NCBI RefSeq assembly: GCF_003261635.1
Contig: NZ_QFXK01000029.1
Location: 248,001 to 312,000, forward strand
Length of the DNA stretch: 64,000 nt
Source of the DNA: Kribbella monticola
GTDB taxonomy: Bacteria > Actinomycetota > Actinomycetes > Propionibacteriales > Kribbellaceae
Direction: 5' to 3'
Made by a program: the position numbers and the translations under genes. Shown here piece after piece: positions 27,943 to 37,666 of this stretch (the first letter of the stretch is position 1; every line of letters starts with the position of its first letter). The notes under the pieces were generated by a model. The model saw only the letters and a program-made list of their open reading frames with translations, had not been told where the DNA came from and made no database searches.

Positions 27943-28587
27943 TCAGCGACGCTGAACGACTTCTTCGGCTACCTCGACCAGCTCGCGGTCCGTGGCTTCG
28001 GTCTCGGCGTCGTGGGCCGGCTCGAGCCGGTCGTGCGCGATCAGGGACTGGATGGCCCGCAGTACTGCGCTGGCCGCGGCGCCCCAGGTCGAGACGTACG
28101 AGAACTGCCACCACCACAGCGCCTCGACGACCCGGCCGGCTTCGTAGTGCGCGAGGCCGTGCACAAGGTCCGTCGCGATCGCGGTCAGGTCGTCGGAGAG
28201 CCGGTTGATGGTGATCTCCGGCGGCGCGGCGTACGGGTCGAAGACCTCGGCGTACTCGTCGAGGCCCTCGAACAGGATCGCCAGCCGGTCGCGCATCGCG
28301 TCCAGATCCGGGTCCGGACCGGCGTCGCTCTCGAACCGCTCCTCGGGCACGAAGTCCTCGAACGCACCCAGCCGGCCGCCGGCGAGCAGCAACTGGCTCA
28401 CCTCGAGCAGCAGGTACGGCAGCGAGGCGAGGCCTTCGTCGACGCCGTCCTCGTCCGGCTGCGCCGCGATGTCGCGCACCGAGATCAGGAAGCTCTGCAC
28501 CTGATCGGCGATCTGTTCGGCGAACTCGGTGAGGTCCTCCGAGTCGGTGGCCAAAGCAATCTCAGCAATATCGGTTGATTCAGTCAT
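27943..28587 (-). CDS. DUF5063 domain protein
   Basis: A 214-residue acidic helical protein, the DUF5063 family that sits after recR in many actinobacteria. Segments such as [40 protein letters not shown] and [20 protein letters not shown] are typical. No catalytic motif is visible. Its ATG 28587 lies inside the end of recR (ATGACTGA, 8-base overlap), so the two are translationally coupled. A link to recombination repair is suggested only by this context. Confidence 0.82.
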   Translation of the reverse strand: MTESTDIAEIALATDSEDLTEFAEQIADQVQSFLISVRDIAAQPDEDGVDEGLASLPYLLLEVSQLLLAGGRLGAFEDFVPEERFESDAGPDPDLDAMRDRLAILFEGLDEYAEVFDPYAAPPEITINRLSDDLTAIATDLVHGLAHYEAGRVVEALWWWQFSYVSTWGAAASAVLRAIQSLIAHDRLEPAHDAETEATDRELVEVAEEVVQRR

Positions 28588-29179
28588 CGATCGATCGTCG
28601 CCCTTCAAACGCCCGTCCGAGTGTGACCTCGTCGGCGTACTCGAGGTCACCGCCTACTGGAAGTCCACTAGCCAAACGGGTGACGCGCAACCCCATGGGC
28701 CGGAGCAACCGGCTCAGGTACGTCGCTGTCGCCTCACCCTCCAAGTTCGGATCCGTGGCCAGGATGATCTCGGTCACCTCACCGCTGGCGAGCCGCTGCA
28801 TCAGTTCCCTGATCCGCAACTCGTCCGGTCCGATCCCCTCGATCGGCGAGATCGCGCCGCCGAGGACGTGATAGCGGCCGCGGAACTCGCGGGTCCGCTC
28901 GATCGCCACGACGTCCTTGGCTTCCTCGACCACGCAGATCAGCGCGAGGTCGCGACGCGGGTCGCGGCAGATCCGGCACAGCGTCTCCTCCGAGACGTTG
29001 CCGCAGATCTCACAGAACTTGACCTTCTCCTTGACCTGCACGAGCACGTGCGCGAGCCGTCGTACGTCGGTCTCGTCGGCGGCGAGCAGGTGGAACGCGA
29101 TCCGCTGCGCGGACTTCGGGCCGACGCCGGGGAGCCGGCCGAGCTCGTCGATCAGGTCCTGGACGGCTCCTTCGTACAC
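28580..29179 (-). CDS. recR: Recombination mediator RecR
   Basis: RecR works with RecO (and RecF) to load RecA on gapped DNA. The 199-residue protein has the N-terminal HhH ([20 protein letters not shown]), a C4 zinc finger ([20 protein letters not shown]) and the Toprim part ([37 protein letters not shown]). GTG 29179 is one base past the ybaB stop, so the ribosome can pass from one gene to the next. Confidence 0.96.
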   Translation of the reverse strand: MYEGAVQDLIDELGRLPGVGPKSAQRIAFHLLAADETDVRRLAHVLVQVKEKVKFCEICGNVSEETLCRICRDPRRDLALICVVEEAKDVVAIERTREFRGRYHVLGGAISPIEGIGPDELRIRELMQRLASGEVTEIILATDPNLEGEATATYLSRLLRPMGLRVTRLASGLPVGGDLEYADEVTLGRAFEGRRSIDD

Positions 29180-29180
29180 G

Positions 29181-29660
29181 TCAGCCCGGGTTCTGACCGG
29201 GCTCGCCCGGACGGGTGAACCCGAGCGGACCGCCGGTGCCGCTGCTGCCGCCCTGCGACGGACCGTCGCCGAGACCCGGCAGGCCACCGCCCAGGCCGGG
29301 CAGGCCACCGCCCAGGCCGGGCAGGCCACCGCCGCCGAGACCGCCGGCCAGCGGGCCCATCGCCCGGGCCGCAACCTCCTTGGCATTCTCGGACGCGTCC
29401 CGGACCGCGGCCACGATCAGGTCGGCCAGCGTCTCGGTGTCGTCCTTGTCGACCGCCTGTGGGTTGATCGTCAGGCTGAGCAGCTCACCCGTGCCGGACA
29501 CCAGCGCGGTCACCAGGCCGCCACCGGCGGTGCCCTCGACCTCCTGGTTCTCCAGGTTGGCCTGAGCTTCCATCAGCTGGCTCTGCATCGCCTGCGCCTG
29601 GGCGAGCAACTCGGACATGTCGAAGCCCCCGCCACCCTGCGCCCCGCCACCGTCGAACAC
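29181..29660 (-). CDS. ybaB: YbaB/EbfC nucleoid-associated protein
   Basis: A 159-residue YbaB family protein, a small dimeric DNA-binding protein. The core is [20 protein letters not shown] followed by [20 protein letters not shown]. The C-terminus is an odd Gly/Pro-rich tail with three tandem GGLPGLG units. GTG 29660 has GGGAG upstream; ATG further downstream (at MSELL) is possible. It lies immediately before recR, as in most bacteria, and after a DnaA-box cluster. Confidence 0.92.
   Translation of the reverse strand: MFDGGGAQGGGGFDMSELLAQAQAMQSQLMEAQANLENQEVEGTAGGGLVTALVSGTGELLSLTINPQAVDKDDTETLADLIVAAVRDASENAKEVAARAMGPLAGGLGGGGLPGLGGGLPGLGGGLPGLGDGPSQGGSSGTGGPLGFTRPGEPGQNPG
29272..29340. 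repeat. 21-bp tandem repeat inside ybaB
   Basis: Three near-identical 21-base units (caggccaccgcccaggccgg type) encode the GGLPGLG repeat in the YbaB tail. Copy number may vary between strains. Confidence 0.75.
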
Positions 29661-30392
29661 CGCGATCTCCCTGCTTTCGGTTACCCCGAGCCTATCCGGT
29701 ACCCCGGACAACCCCCGGCGCGGCCATCGTACCCGCGGAAACCGATGAGTCTCCCAAGCCTTCTCCACACCTTGTGGACACCTTTATCCACAACCTGTGC
29801 ACAACCCCGCCCCCCAACCGCCTACCGCCTCCCCCACCACCCACAGCTCCCTCCCCACCCCTGTGGACGACGCCCCCGCCTCCCCTACCCACAGCCCTTC
29901 CCCACCCAGTCCCATCTATCCCCCGACCGATGCCCAACCGCCCACCACCTCACAGCCCTTCCCCCACCCGCCGTGGTCGACACCCCGGCCCCGCCCCCAC
30001 CGCCGCTCACCAACGGAGCCCTCTCCCCATCCCTGGGAACGACGCTCCAGCCCCGGCCACCCGTCACCACACCAACGCCGTACCTCGAGCGAGCTCCCCC
30101 TGGATTCAGCTCCCCGCACCAACCGCCACACCGAGCCAGCTCGCCCGACCTCGCCCTCCACCCATGCGAAGCACCACCCTGCTGCCGAACGGCGAGGGCG
30201 ACATGGCGCGGCGTCGAGGCCAGCCCCGTGGGGCGTTGCTCGCGCTGCCGTCGACAGTGGTGCGGCCGTGACGCCAGCCTGCTGCCACTCCGCGAGGGCA
30301 GCTCGGTGTGGACGTGGAAGCCATCGGCAAGGCTGACGCCGGCTATGCAGCCGTGGCGGATTGAACCGGTCGAAGGAACCTTTTGCGGAGTG
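29661..30392. other. C-rich intergenic region upstream of ybaB
   Basis: About 730 bases between dnaX and ybaB. The DnaA-box cluster lies at its left end. The rest is strongly C-rich on the plus strand (ccctccccacccct type) and codes for no recognisable protein. The open frames across it are Pro/Gly repeats with no family features. Its unusual strand composition may reflect structure rather than coding. Confidence 0.6.
29761..29880. promoter_or_regulatory. Cluster of DnaA-box-like 9-mers
   Basis: TTATCCACA at 29784-29792 is a perfect DnaA box. Close to it are one-mismatch versions on both strands: TTCTCCACA (29761-29769), TTGTGGACA (29772-29780), TGTGCACAA (29796-29804) and TGTGGACGA (29872-29880). 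Four of the five fall within 44 bases. The cluster lies about 100 bases upstream of the ybaB start. Confidence 0.65.
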
Positions 30393-33300
30393 TCAGTTGG
30401 GTTCTTCGGTGATGATCTGGGCGCCGAGGGCATCGCGGAGGAGGTCCGTGTGACTGCGGGAATCCTCTTCGAGCACGATGTCGTCTTCCGCGATAGCTTC
30501 GGCTTCTTCCTCCGGTGTGAGCGGACCTTCATCCACTGGACGCGCGGCTGCGCGACTTGCCTGCTCGGCCGCCACGGCGGCTTCAGCAGCCCGACGCTTA
30601 CTCGCAGCCTGTTCGCGGCGGTTCTCCGGCGAACCAGGTGTCGCCGACGGCGCAGGCGGCCCACCCGCCTGCTGATCACCCTGTACGACGTGCGCCCCGC
30701 CCAACCGAGCCTCTACCGCAACCCCGCCACGCAGACCCTCGTGCCGATCCACCTGCGCCTGACCCACAGATTCGTTCTGCGGCCCACCGGACCCGACCCT
30801 CGCAGCCCCACCGAACCCCGGCGCACCTTCACCGGCCCCACCGCCCTGCACGTCACCCGCCCCCTGGCCAGCCGACCCGCCAGCCCCGTAGCCAGACCCA
30901 CCAACCGCCGAACCCACGCCCGATGAGCCCTGACCCGTCGAGCCGCCGATACCGGGCGATCCGTGACCCGCTGTGCCACCCGCACCTGCTGAGCCGCCAA
31001 CCCCGCTCCCCGCCTGAGCCCCTGAGCCGCCCACGCCTGCCGATCCCTGAGCTGCCGAGCCACCCACACCTGCCGACCCATGAGCTGCTGAGCCACCCAC
31101 GCCTACTGACCCCTGAGCTGGTGATCCACCGACGCCGACCGACACCTGAGCAGCTGAGCCGCCCGCGCCGCCCGACCCATCAGCGGTGGAGCCTGCTGCG
31201 CCGGGCGATCCCTGAGCGGAGCCGGCTGCGCCTGGTGAGCCCTGATCGAAGCCGGCTGAGGTGGGCGATGCATGACCTGTGATGCCAGCAGACTCGGACG
31301 ATCCGTGCGCAGGGGACCCTGCCGCTCCGGACGATCCGGGAGCAAGGGAACCGGCGGTGCCGGGCGATCCCTGACCCGGGGAGCCCGCGTCGCCGGGCGA
31401 TCCCTGACCCGGGGAGCCCGCGGCGCCGAGCGATCCGTGACCTGGGGAGGCCGCCGTGCCGGGTGATCCCTGAGCTGTGGAGTCGGTGTCGCCGTGCGTG
31501 CCAGCAGGTGAGCCAGTGGGGCTCGCCGAGGCGTGCGAGTCGGGCGCTTGGGCGGCTGACCCACCGGCGTGAGCGTGGGGGCCGGGAGCTGGGTAGCCGT
31601 CGGTGGCCGCGTGCGGTTGCGGGGCGCTGGGCGGTTGATACTGACCGCCCGGCGGCGGGGAGTCCCAGGACGACGGACCGCTCGGTGGACCGGAAGGCGG
31701 TGAAGCCGGCGAACCCGCACCGGGGTCGGCGGACGGGTCGACGACCGCTTCGACGCGCCGAGTCAGTCCAATGGTGTCGATCATCGCCTGCCGGAGGATC
31801 TCGTCGCTTCCCGAGCGGGCGAAGCTCTCCCGCGCACCAGCGTTGACCAGCCCGAGCGTCAGGGTCTGCTCGTCGATCGCAATGACCTGGGCGTTCTGGC
31901 TGAGCATGATCCAGGCGAACCGCCGCTTGCTCTTCACCGCCTCAAGAATCTCCGGCCACAACCGCCGAACATCACCAAGCCCAACAGACCCCGATGAAGC
32001 AGGTACGCCGACGGCACCCGCAGCCGCAGACTGACCAGCCGACGACGAAGCTGCGGACTGAGCGCCAGGGCTGGGCGCGACCGGCGCAGCCGGAACAGTC
32101 GAAGCCGCCGCCGCGGAATGCCCAGAAGCCTGCTGAGCAGCCGCCGACTCATCCGGCCACGCCCCCGACCGCCCACCATCCGCACCGGCCGCGTCTGTTT
32201 CAGCAGTCACACCAGCAACTGAAGATCGGCTATCGGAACCGTCAGCCGCCCGCTGCCCACCGTCCGCCGCCCGGGTCGCAGCGGACTGACCGCCGTCCGT
32301 CTCCTCGTCGGCTGTCCCCCGACCGCCTGGTTGAGAAGCGGCATGGCCGGAGCCCGCCAGATTCCCCGCCGGCGCCTGACCTGGGCCGGAGCCCGCCACG
32401 CTCCCCGCTGGTGCCTGACCTTGATCGGAGCCCGCCGGCGCCTGACCTGGGCCGGAGCCAGCCACGCTCCCCGCTGGTGCGTGACCTTGGCCGGAGGCCG
32501 AGGGGCTCCCCACTGGGGCTTGACCACGCTGGCCGGGGCTGCCAGAAGAACTCGCCAGTGGCTGAGCAGGTGCCTGCGGCGCGGCTGTTGCCTGTGCCAC
32601 CGGCGGCGGCGCGCCCGTAGTACCGGCTGGAGGTACGCCGATGGTCAGGCGGCGTTCCATTCGGTCCAGGCGGGCCTGGATGCCGTTGGTGGAGTCGTCG
32701 GCGCCGGGCAGAAGCACCTTGGCGCAGATCAGTTCGAGTTGGAGGCGCGGTGCCGTGGCGCCACGCATCTCCAGCAATCCGGCGGCGACGATGTCGGCGG
32801 CGCGCGTCAGTTCGGCCGGGCCGATCCCGGCTGCCTGCGTCTGCAGTCGCTCGCCTTGATCCTCCGCCGCCTCGATCAGTCCAGACGCAACGGCGTTCGG
32901 TACTGCGGAGAGGATCACCAGGTCACGCAGTCTCCGGAGCAGGTCCTCGGCGAAGCGCTTCGGGTCCTGACCGGTCTCGATCACCTTCTCGATGGTCTCG
33001 AAAACAGTCCGGCTGTCATGCGCCGCGAACCCGTCCACGCAAGCGTCCAGCAGCGAATCCGGCGTGAACCCGAGCAACTGGACCGCGAGCCGATAGGTGA
33101 CGCCCTCCTCGTCGGCACCACCGATCAACTGGTCGAGCACGCTCAGTGAGTCACGCACCGACCCGGCACCGGCGCGAACCACCAGCGGCAGGGCGGCCGG
33201 CTCGATCGTCACGCCCTCGGCCGTACACAACGTCGCCATGTAGTCGGCCAGCGCCTTCGGCGGGACCAGGCGGAACGGGTAGTGGTGCGTCCGGGACCGG

Positions 33301-33806
33301 ATCGTCCCGATCACCTTGTCGGGCTCGGTGGTGGCGAAGATGAACTTGAGGTGCGGCGGCGGCTCCTCGACCAGCTTCAGCAGGGCGTTGAAGCCCTGCG
33401 TGGTCACCATGTGCGCCTCGTCGATGATGTAGATCTTGTAGCGGCTCTCGACCGGCGCGAAGAACGCCCGCTCGCGCAGGTCGCGCGCGTCGTCGACACC
33501 ACCGTGCGAGGCGGCGTCGATCTCGATCACGTCGATGCTGCCAGGGCCGCCGCGGGCGAGATCGGTGCAGGACTTGCAGACGCCGCACGGCTCGGCGATC
33601 GGGCCCTTCTCGCAGTTGATCGCGCGGGCCAGGATCCGCGCGCTGGTGGTCTTGCCGCAGCCTCGTGGGCCGGAGAAGAGGTAGGCGTGGTTCACCCGGT
33701 TGTTGCTCAAAGCGTTCCGCAGCGGAACGGTGACATGGTCCTGCCCGATCACCTCGGAGAACGTCTCCGGGCGATACCTGCGGTACAACGCTAGGGGTGC
33801 TTCCAC
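30393..33806 (-). CDS. dnaX: DNA polymerase III gamma/tau subunit with very long linker
   Basis: DnaX is the clamp-loader ATPase. The AAA+ part shows YRRYRPETFSEVIGQDHV, Walker A GPRGCGKTTSA, a zinc site (CEKGPIAEPCGVCKSC) and the IIDEAHMVTTQGFNALLKLV segment. Domain III runs to about residue 400. Then come GQAPAGSVAGSG-type repeats (about 425-495), a conserved block SGSVGLGDVRRLWPEILEAV (about 600-685), and a long Gly/Ser/Ala region (about 690-1060; repeats densest about 760-990) before an acidic C-terminus. At 1137 residues it is far longer than usual (about 600-800). I chose GTG 33806; GTG 33830 is also possible. Confidence 0.93.
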   Translation of the reverse strand: MEAPLALYRRYRPETFSEVIGQDHVTVPLRNALSNNRVNHAYLFSGPRGCGKTTSARILARAINCEKGPIAEPCGVCKSCTDLARGGPGSIDVIEIDAASHGGVDDARDLRERAFFAPVESRYKIYIIDEAHMVTTQGFNALLKLVEEPPPHLKFIFATTEPDKVIGTIRSRTHHYPFRLVPPKALADYMATLCTAEGVTIEPAALPLVVRAGAGSVRDSLSVLDQLIGGADEEGVTYRLAVQLLGFTPDSLLDACVDGFAAHDSRTVFETIEKVIETGQDPKRFAEDLLRRLRDLVILSAVPNAVASGLIEAAEDQGERLQTQAAGIGPAELTRAADIVAAGLLEMRGATAPRLQLELICAKVLLPGADDSTNGIQARLDRMERRLTIGVPPAGTTGAPPPVAQATAAPQAPAQPLASSSGSPGQRGQAPVGSPSASGQGHAPAGSVAGSGPGQAPAGSDQGQAPAGSVAGSGPGQAPAGNLAGSGHAASQPGGRGTADEETDGGQSAATRAADGGQRAADGSDSRSSVAGVTAETDAAGADGGRSGAWPDESAAAQQASGHSAAAASTVPAAPVAPSPGAQSAASSSAGQSAAAGAVGVPASSGSVGLGDVRRLWPEILEAVKSKRRFAWIMLSQNAQVIAIDEQTLTLGLVNAGARESFARSGSDEILRQAMIDTIGLTRRVEAVVDPSADPGAGSPASPPSGPPSGPSSWDSPPPGGQYQPPSAPQPHAATDGYPAPGPHAHAGGSAAQAPDSHASASPTGSPAGTHGDTDSTAQGSPGTAASPGHGSLGAAGSPGQGSPGDAGSPGQGSPGTAGSLAPGSSGAAGSPAHGSSESAGITGHASPTSAGFDQGSPGAAGSAQGSPGAAGSTADGSGGAGGSAAQVSVGVGGSPAQGSVGVGGSAAHGSAGVGGSAAQGSAGVGGSGAQAGSGVGGSAGAGGTAGHGSPGIGGSTGQGSSGVGSAVGGSGYGAGGSAGQGAGDVQGGGAGEGAPGFGGAARVGSGGPQNESVGQAQVDRHEGLRGGVAVEARLGGAHVVQGDQQAGGPPAPSATPGSPENRREQAASKRRAAEAAVAAEQASRAAARPVDEGPLTPEEEAEAIAEDDIVLEEDSRSHTDLLRDALGAQIITEEPN

Positions 33807-33909
33807 GACCGCAACCCTAGCGCCGCCCACGGACAATTCGTGCCCAGCCCGTCACGACCCCGAAGCGAACGGATCCCAGCCAGGCAACCCCACGCCAGAC
33901 AGCCGCGTG

Positions 33910-34788
33910 TCAGGGAAGCTGGCCCGGTTCCTCGAGGAGCCCGCGGAGGTAGTTGCCGTACCCCGACTTGGCCAGGGCGTCGGCGCGTTGCAGCAGGCCG
34001 GCGTCGTCGATGAAGCCGCGCCGCCAGGCGATCTCCTCGGGGCAGCTGATCTTCTGCCCCTGCCGAACCTCGACGGCACGGACGAACTCACCGGCCGACA
34101 TCAGCGAGTCGAACGTCCCGGTGTCCAACCACGCCGTACCGCGGGGAAGCACCTCGACCTGGAGCCGGTTCGCCTTCAGGTACACGTCGTTGATCGACGA
34201 GATCTCGAGCTCGCCGCGCGCCGAGGGCTTGATGTCCTTGGCGATCTCGATGACGTCGCTGGAGTAGAAGTACAGCCCCGGTACGGCGTAGTTGCTCTTC
34301 GGCTCGGCCGGCTTCTCCTCGATGCTGAGCGCGCGACCTTCCGCGTCGAACTCGACCACGCCGTACGCGCTCGGGTCGGCGACCCGGTACGCGAACACGA
34401 CACCGCCGTCGACCTCGTTGAACGTCTGCAGCCGGAGACCGAGCCCGGGGCCGTAGAAGATGTTGTCACCGAGGGCGAGCGCGACCGGCTCGGAGCCGAT
34501 GAAGGACTCACCGATCAGGAAGGCCTGTGCGAGGCCGTCGGGGCTCGGCTGAACGGCGTACGAGATGCTCATCCCGAACTGCGACCCGTCGCCGAGCAGC
34601 CGCTGGAACTGCGCGGCGTCGTCCGGGGTGGTGATGACGAGCACCTCGCGGATGTTCGCCAGCATCAAGGTGGACAGCGGGTAGTAGATCATCGGCTTGT
34701 CGTAAACCGGCAGCAACTGCTTGCTGGCCGCCATCGTGAGCGGATGCAGTCTGGTGCCGGAACCGCCGGCCAGGATGATGCCTCGCAT
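33910..34788 (-). CDS. rfbA: Glucose-1-phosphate thymidylyltransferase
   Basis: A 292-residue RmlA-type enzyme that makes dTDP-glucose, the entry to dTDP-rhamnose and other deoxysugars. Motifs are [53 protein letters not shown] and the [20 protein letters not shown] block. ATG 34788 starts with the usual MRGIILAGG. No rfbB/C/D genes are next to it, so the pathway must be completed elsewhere. It is downstream of the acyl-CoA synthetase gene on the same strand. Confidence 0.94.
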   Translation of the reverse strand: MRGIILAGGSGTRLHPLTMAASKQLLPVYDKPMIYYPLSTLMLANIREVLVITTPDDAAQFQRLLGDGSQFGMSISYAVQPSPDGLAQAFLIGESFIGSEPVALALGDNIFYGPGLGLRLQTFNEVDGGVVFAYRVADPSAYGVVEFDAEGRALSIEEKPAEPKSNYAVPGLYFYSSDVIEIAKDIKPSARGELEISSINDVYLKANRLQVEVLPRGTAWLDTGTFDSLMSAGEFVRAVEVRQGQKISCPEEIAWRRGFIDDAGLLQRADALAKSGYGNYLRGLLEEPGQLP

Positions 34789-34826
34789 GCGACCGCACCC
34801 TACCGATATCCGGCGGTCAGGCCACA

Positions 34827-36452
34827 TCAGCCCAGGTGATAGTCCGCGAACCGGGTCCGCAGATCCTTCTTCGAGAACTTGCCCACCGACGTCTTCGGCA
34901 CCTCCTCGATGAACTCGACCGCGTCCGGCAGCCACCACTTGGCCACCAGCGGTTCGAGGTACGCCAGGATCTCCTCCGACGTCGCCGTCGCCCCTTCCAC
35001 CAGTACTACGCACGCCAGCGGCCGCTCGTCCCACTTGGGATGCGGTACGCCGATGACCGCCGCCTCCTTGATGGCCGGGTGACCCATCAGCAGGTTCTCC
35101 AGTTCGACCGAGCTGATCCACTCGCCGCCGGACTTCACCAGGTCCTTGGTCCGGTCGACCAGCCGCACCGATCCGAACTTGTCGATGGCCGCGACGTCGC
35201 CGGTCTTCATCCAGCCGTCCTCGGTGTTCAGCTCGACCCCGTCGTCAGGCCGGTAGTACTCGGCGGCGATCCACGGCCCGCGAACCTGCAGCTCACCAGT
35301 CGCCTCGTCATTCCACGGCAGCGGCGTGATCGACCCCGGCTCGACGATCCGGACCTCCACACCGGGCAGCGGCAGCCCTTGCCGAGCCCTGAGATCTGCC
35401 TGCTCGTCCTCCGGCAGATCCGCATACCGAGCCGGCACATGCGCCGCCGTGGCGACAGGGCTCGTCTCCGTCATCCCCCACGCTTGCAGGATCGGCCGAC
35501 CCAGCTTCTCCCGGAACGCCTCGGACAACGCCTTCGGTACTGCGGAACCGCCGCACGGGATCCGCCGGAGTTTCGGCAACTCGACCCCGTCGAGCAACGG
35601 AAGCAGACCCTGCCAGATCGTCGGCACTCCCGCGGACAGCGTGACCTCACGCTCCTGCAGAAGTTTGAGAATGCCCGCCGGGGACATGTCCGGACCGGGG
35701 AACACCAGGCTCGCCCCGGCCATCGGCGCCGCGTGAGCCAGACCCCAGGCATTCGCGTGGAACATCGGCACCACCGGCATCACCGTGTCGGTCTCGGTCA
35801 GCCCGATCCCGGCATTGGTGAGCACACCGATCGAGTGCAGCCAGGTGGACCGGTGCGAATAGACGACACCCTTCGGATTCCCCGTCGTACCGCTGGTGTA
35901 GCACATGGCCGCGGCCTGGTTCTCGTCCTCGACGCGGAAATCGACCGGCGAGGCAGCCGCCAGGAGCTCCTCGTAGTCGTGGAACCGATCGTCCGCCGGC
36001 ACCTCCACCCCGGCAGCGCCGGGCGGCAGGTCGTCCATCACCACGACGTGCCGGACCAGGGGCAGCCGTTCCAGCAGCGGCAGGAACAGCCCGAGCAGCG
36101 ACCGGTCGACGAACACCACCTCGTCCTCGGCGTGGTTAGCGATGTAGACGACCTGGTCGGGGAACAGCCTGATGTTCAGGGTGTGCAGGACCCGCCCGGT
36201 GCACGGCGCCGCGAAGTACAGCTCGAGGTGGCGGCCCGAGTTCCAGGCGAAGGTGCCGACGCGGCCGTCGGCGCTGATTCCCAGCGTGTCGAGCACCCCG
36301 CCGAGGCGTCTGGTCCGCTCCGCCCACTCGGCGTACGTCGTGAGGGTGGGCGCGGGCCCGCCCGTATAGACCGTCTTGTCCGGGTAGTACTCCTCGGCCC
36401 GGCGGAAGATGGTGTCCAGGGACAGCTGGTAGTCCTGCATCAGACCCTTCAT
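34827..36452 (-). CDS. Long/medium-chain acyl-CoA synthetase (AMP-dependent)
   Basis: A 541-residue adenylate-forming enzyme that activates a fatty acid to its CoA ester. It has the P-loop [19 protein letters not shown], the A5 motif [13 protein letters not shown], the hinge [18 protein letters not shown] and the catalytic lysine in [15 protein letters not shown]. The length and motifs match the FadD group. The start is ATG 36452, though the ATG 12 bases in has a better AAGGG site. It faces a MarR gene across a shared intergenic region. Confidence 0.92.
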   Translation of the reverse strand: MKGLMQDYQLSLDTIFRRAEEYYPDKTVYTGGPAPTLTTYAEWAERTRRLGGVLDTLGISADGRVGTFAWNSGRHLELYFAAPCTGRVLHTLNIRLFPDQVVYIANHAEDEVVFVDRSLLGLFLPLLERLPLVRHVVVMDDLPPGAAGVEVPADDRFHDYEELLAAASPVDFRVEDENQAAAMCYTSGTTGNPKGVVYSHRSTWLHSIGVLTNAGIGLTETDTVMPVVPMFHANAWGLAHAAPMAGASLVFPGPDMSPAGILKLLQEREVTLSAGVPTIWQGLLPLLDGVELPKLRRIPCGGSAVPKALSEAFREKLGRPILQAWGMTETSPVATAAHVPARYADLPEDEQADLRARQGLPLPGVEVRIVEPGSITPLPWNDEATGELQVRGPWIAAEYYRPDDGVELNTEDGWMKTGDVAAIDKFGSVRLVDRTKDLVKSGGEWISSVELENLLMGHPAIKEAAVIGVPHPKWDERPLACVVLVEGATATSEEILAYLEPLVAKWWLPDAVEFIEEVPKTSVGKFSKKDLRTRFADYHLG

Positions 36453-36567
36453 GGACCCACAATGCCAGTCCCGGTGTCAGGTTGGCCATGACCGCGTTGT
36501 GCACCGTGTCTGCACCCACCCCGCCCTGAACCGGCCCTCGTTGCCTCCGATCTCCTCTCATCAATAG

Positions 36568-36603
36568 TTGACACGACATACGTGTCGTGTAATCTATTGC
36601 ACA
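36568..36603 (+). promoter_or_regulatory. marR promoter with embedded operator
   Basis: TTGACA (36568-36573) and TAATCT (36590-36595) with a 16-base spacer form a near-consensus sigma-70-type promoter. The spacer carries the palindrome ACACGACA-TACG-TGTCGTGT (36571-36590). The predicted transcription start is at about 36602-36603, so the ATG at 36603 would be leaderless. Confidence 0.8.
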
Positions 36604-37061
36604 TGCGAGCGGCGGAAGAGCTTCGGTACTTGGTGCTGGCGATCCAGCGCGAGGGCAACCGCCTGCTCGCCGCAGAGCTGAAACCACTCGGAATCACACC
36701 GTCACAAGCCGAAGTACTACGTGTCCTTCGGGATCACGGACCACTGACACTCAATGCCCTCGGCGACCTGCTGGTGTGCGAAACGGGCAACAGTCCCAGC
36801 CGGCTCGTGGACCGCCTGGTCGCGCGTGGACTGGTCCAGCGCGACATCGACCGGGTGGACCGTCGGTATCTCGCGCTGAGTCTGACCCGCCAAGGTAAGG
36901 CCTTGTGCCGCCGGATCGTCGCAGCCGAAGAGGTCCTGCACAAAACCATCGACCGACTCGTCCGGGGCCGACAGGCCGACGTGACCCTCCAAACGCTGCG
37001 AGCTGTCGCTGCCGGCTTCCCGGCCGGCGAAGCGCTGGCCCGCCGACGCGCCGTCGCATAG
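36603..37061 (+). CDS. MarR-family regulator
   Basis: A 152-residue MarR winged-helix regulator. The recognition region is LNALGDLLVCETGNSPSRLV followed by DRLVARGLVQR and the wing DIDRVDRRYLALSLTRQGKA. ATG 36603 is fixed by the promoter just upstream. The operator between -35 and -10 points to autorepression, and the divergent acyl-CoA synthetase gene may be controlled too. It lies 11 bases before the SRPBCC gene. Confidence 0.9.
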   Translation: MRAAEELRYLVLAIQREGNRLLAAELKPLGITPSQAEVLRVLRDHGPLTLNALGDLLVCETGNSPSRLVDRLVARGLVQRDIDRVDRRYLALSLTRQGKALCRRIVAAEEVLHKTIDRLVRGRQADVTLQTLRAVAAGFPAGEALARRRAVA

Positions 37062-37072
37062 GAGAAGCAGCC

Positions 37073-37471
37073 ATGGAACAAGCCGTTTCCCACCTCCCAG
37101 CCGCCCCTGCCGCGATTCGCCATGCGTTGCTGGACCCGCTGTCACTCCCGGAGTGGAACGAAGCATTCCTGGCGATCGACGGCCCGGCCGATGCCGAGGT
37201 CGGAGTTCGCTACGTACTGCGAGTCCGGCCGGGGCTGACCGGGCATCTTGAGTACACGGCGATCGAGTCGGACCGGATCGACTTCAGTTGGCAGGTCCCT
37301 GGGTTCCACGAGACCAGCAGCTGGATCCTCGGGCCGAATGGCACGGTCACGCATTCGTTCGAGCAATCGGGTCCACTGGCCGCAGTACTGCGTCCCGCCT
37401 ACCGCGGTATCGCCGCGGTGCGCCTCGACCGCCTCGCGAACCGGCTCGCCCAACTGAGCCGGGCGGCCTGA
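37073..37471 (+). CDS. SRPBCC/START-like small protein
   Basis: A 132-residue SRPBCC (polyketide-cyclase-like) fold protein. The start AVSHLPAAPAAIRHALLDPL, the SLPEWNEAFLAIDGPADAEV strand and the GTVTHSFEQSGPL strand match. The ligand is unknown. GGAGAAG sets ATG 37073. It follows the MarR gene, with which it is probably co-transcribed; a similar MarR plus SRPBCC pairing occurs in other actinobacteria. Confidence 0.85.
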   Translation: MEQAVSHLPAAPAAIRHALLDPLSLPEWNEAFLAIDGPADAEVGVRYVLRVRPGLTGHLEYTAIESDRIDFSWQVPGFHETSSWILGPNGTVTHSFEQSGPLAAVLRPAYRGIAAVRLDRLANRLAQLSRAA

Positions 37472-37666
37472 CCCCAGAAGCCCGGCCCAGTGAAGGTCTG
37501 CCGGGACATGACTCGGACCGCCAGCGCTCATCGATCGCCTCTTGGCCTGCCTTCTGTCGACCTCCGACCGACAGAGGGACGACCAGGCTCGGCTGATGAG
37601 CGTGGGCGGTCCGCTTCCACTGTCTTGCCCACCAGCGAGGCTCGTGGCGTCCGAGGCGACCAGGTG

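Noticed and set aside
29272-29340. CRISPR array
   Set aside because: Units are 21 bases without spacers and encode a regular peptide repeat within ybaB.
29761-30392. Chromosomal origin (oriC)
   Set aside because: A DnaA-box cluster is present, but dnaA and dnaN are not next to it and the number of boxes is low for an actinobacterial origin.
28917-30926. Plus-strand frame of 669 codons over ybaB, the intergenic region and dnaX
   Set aside because: It has no known domain, is Pro/Arg/Thr-rich, and covers recR-ybaB coding sequence in the wrong frame.
30850-32520. Minisatellite or CRISPR-like repeats
   Set aside because: They are in frame in dnaX and code for Gly/Ser/Ala linker; no unique spacers.
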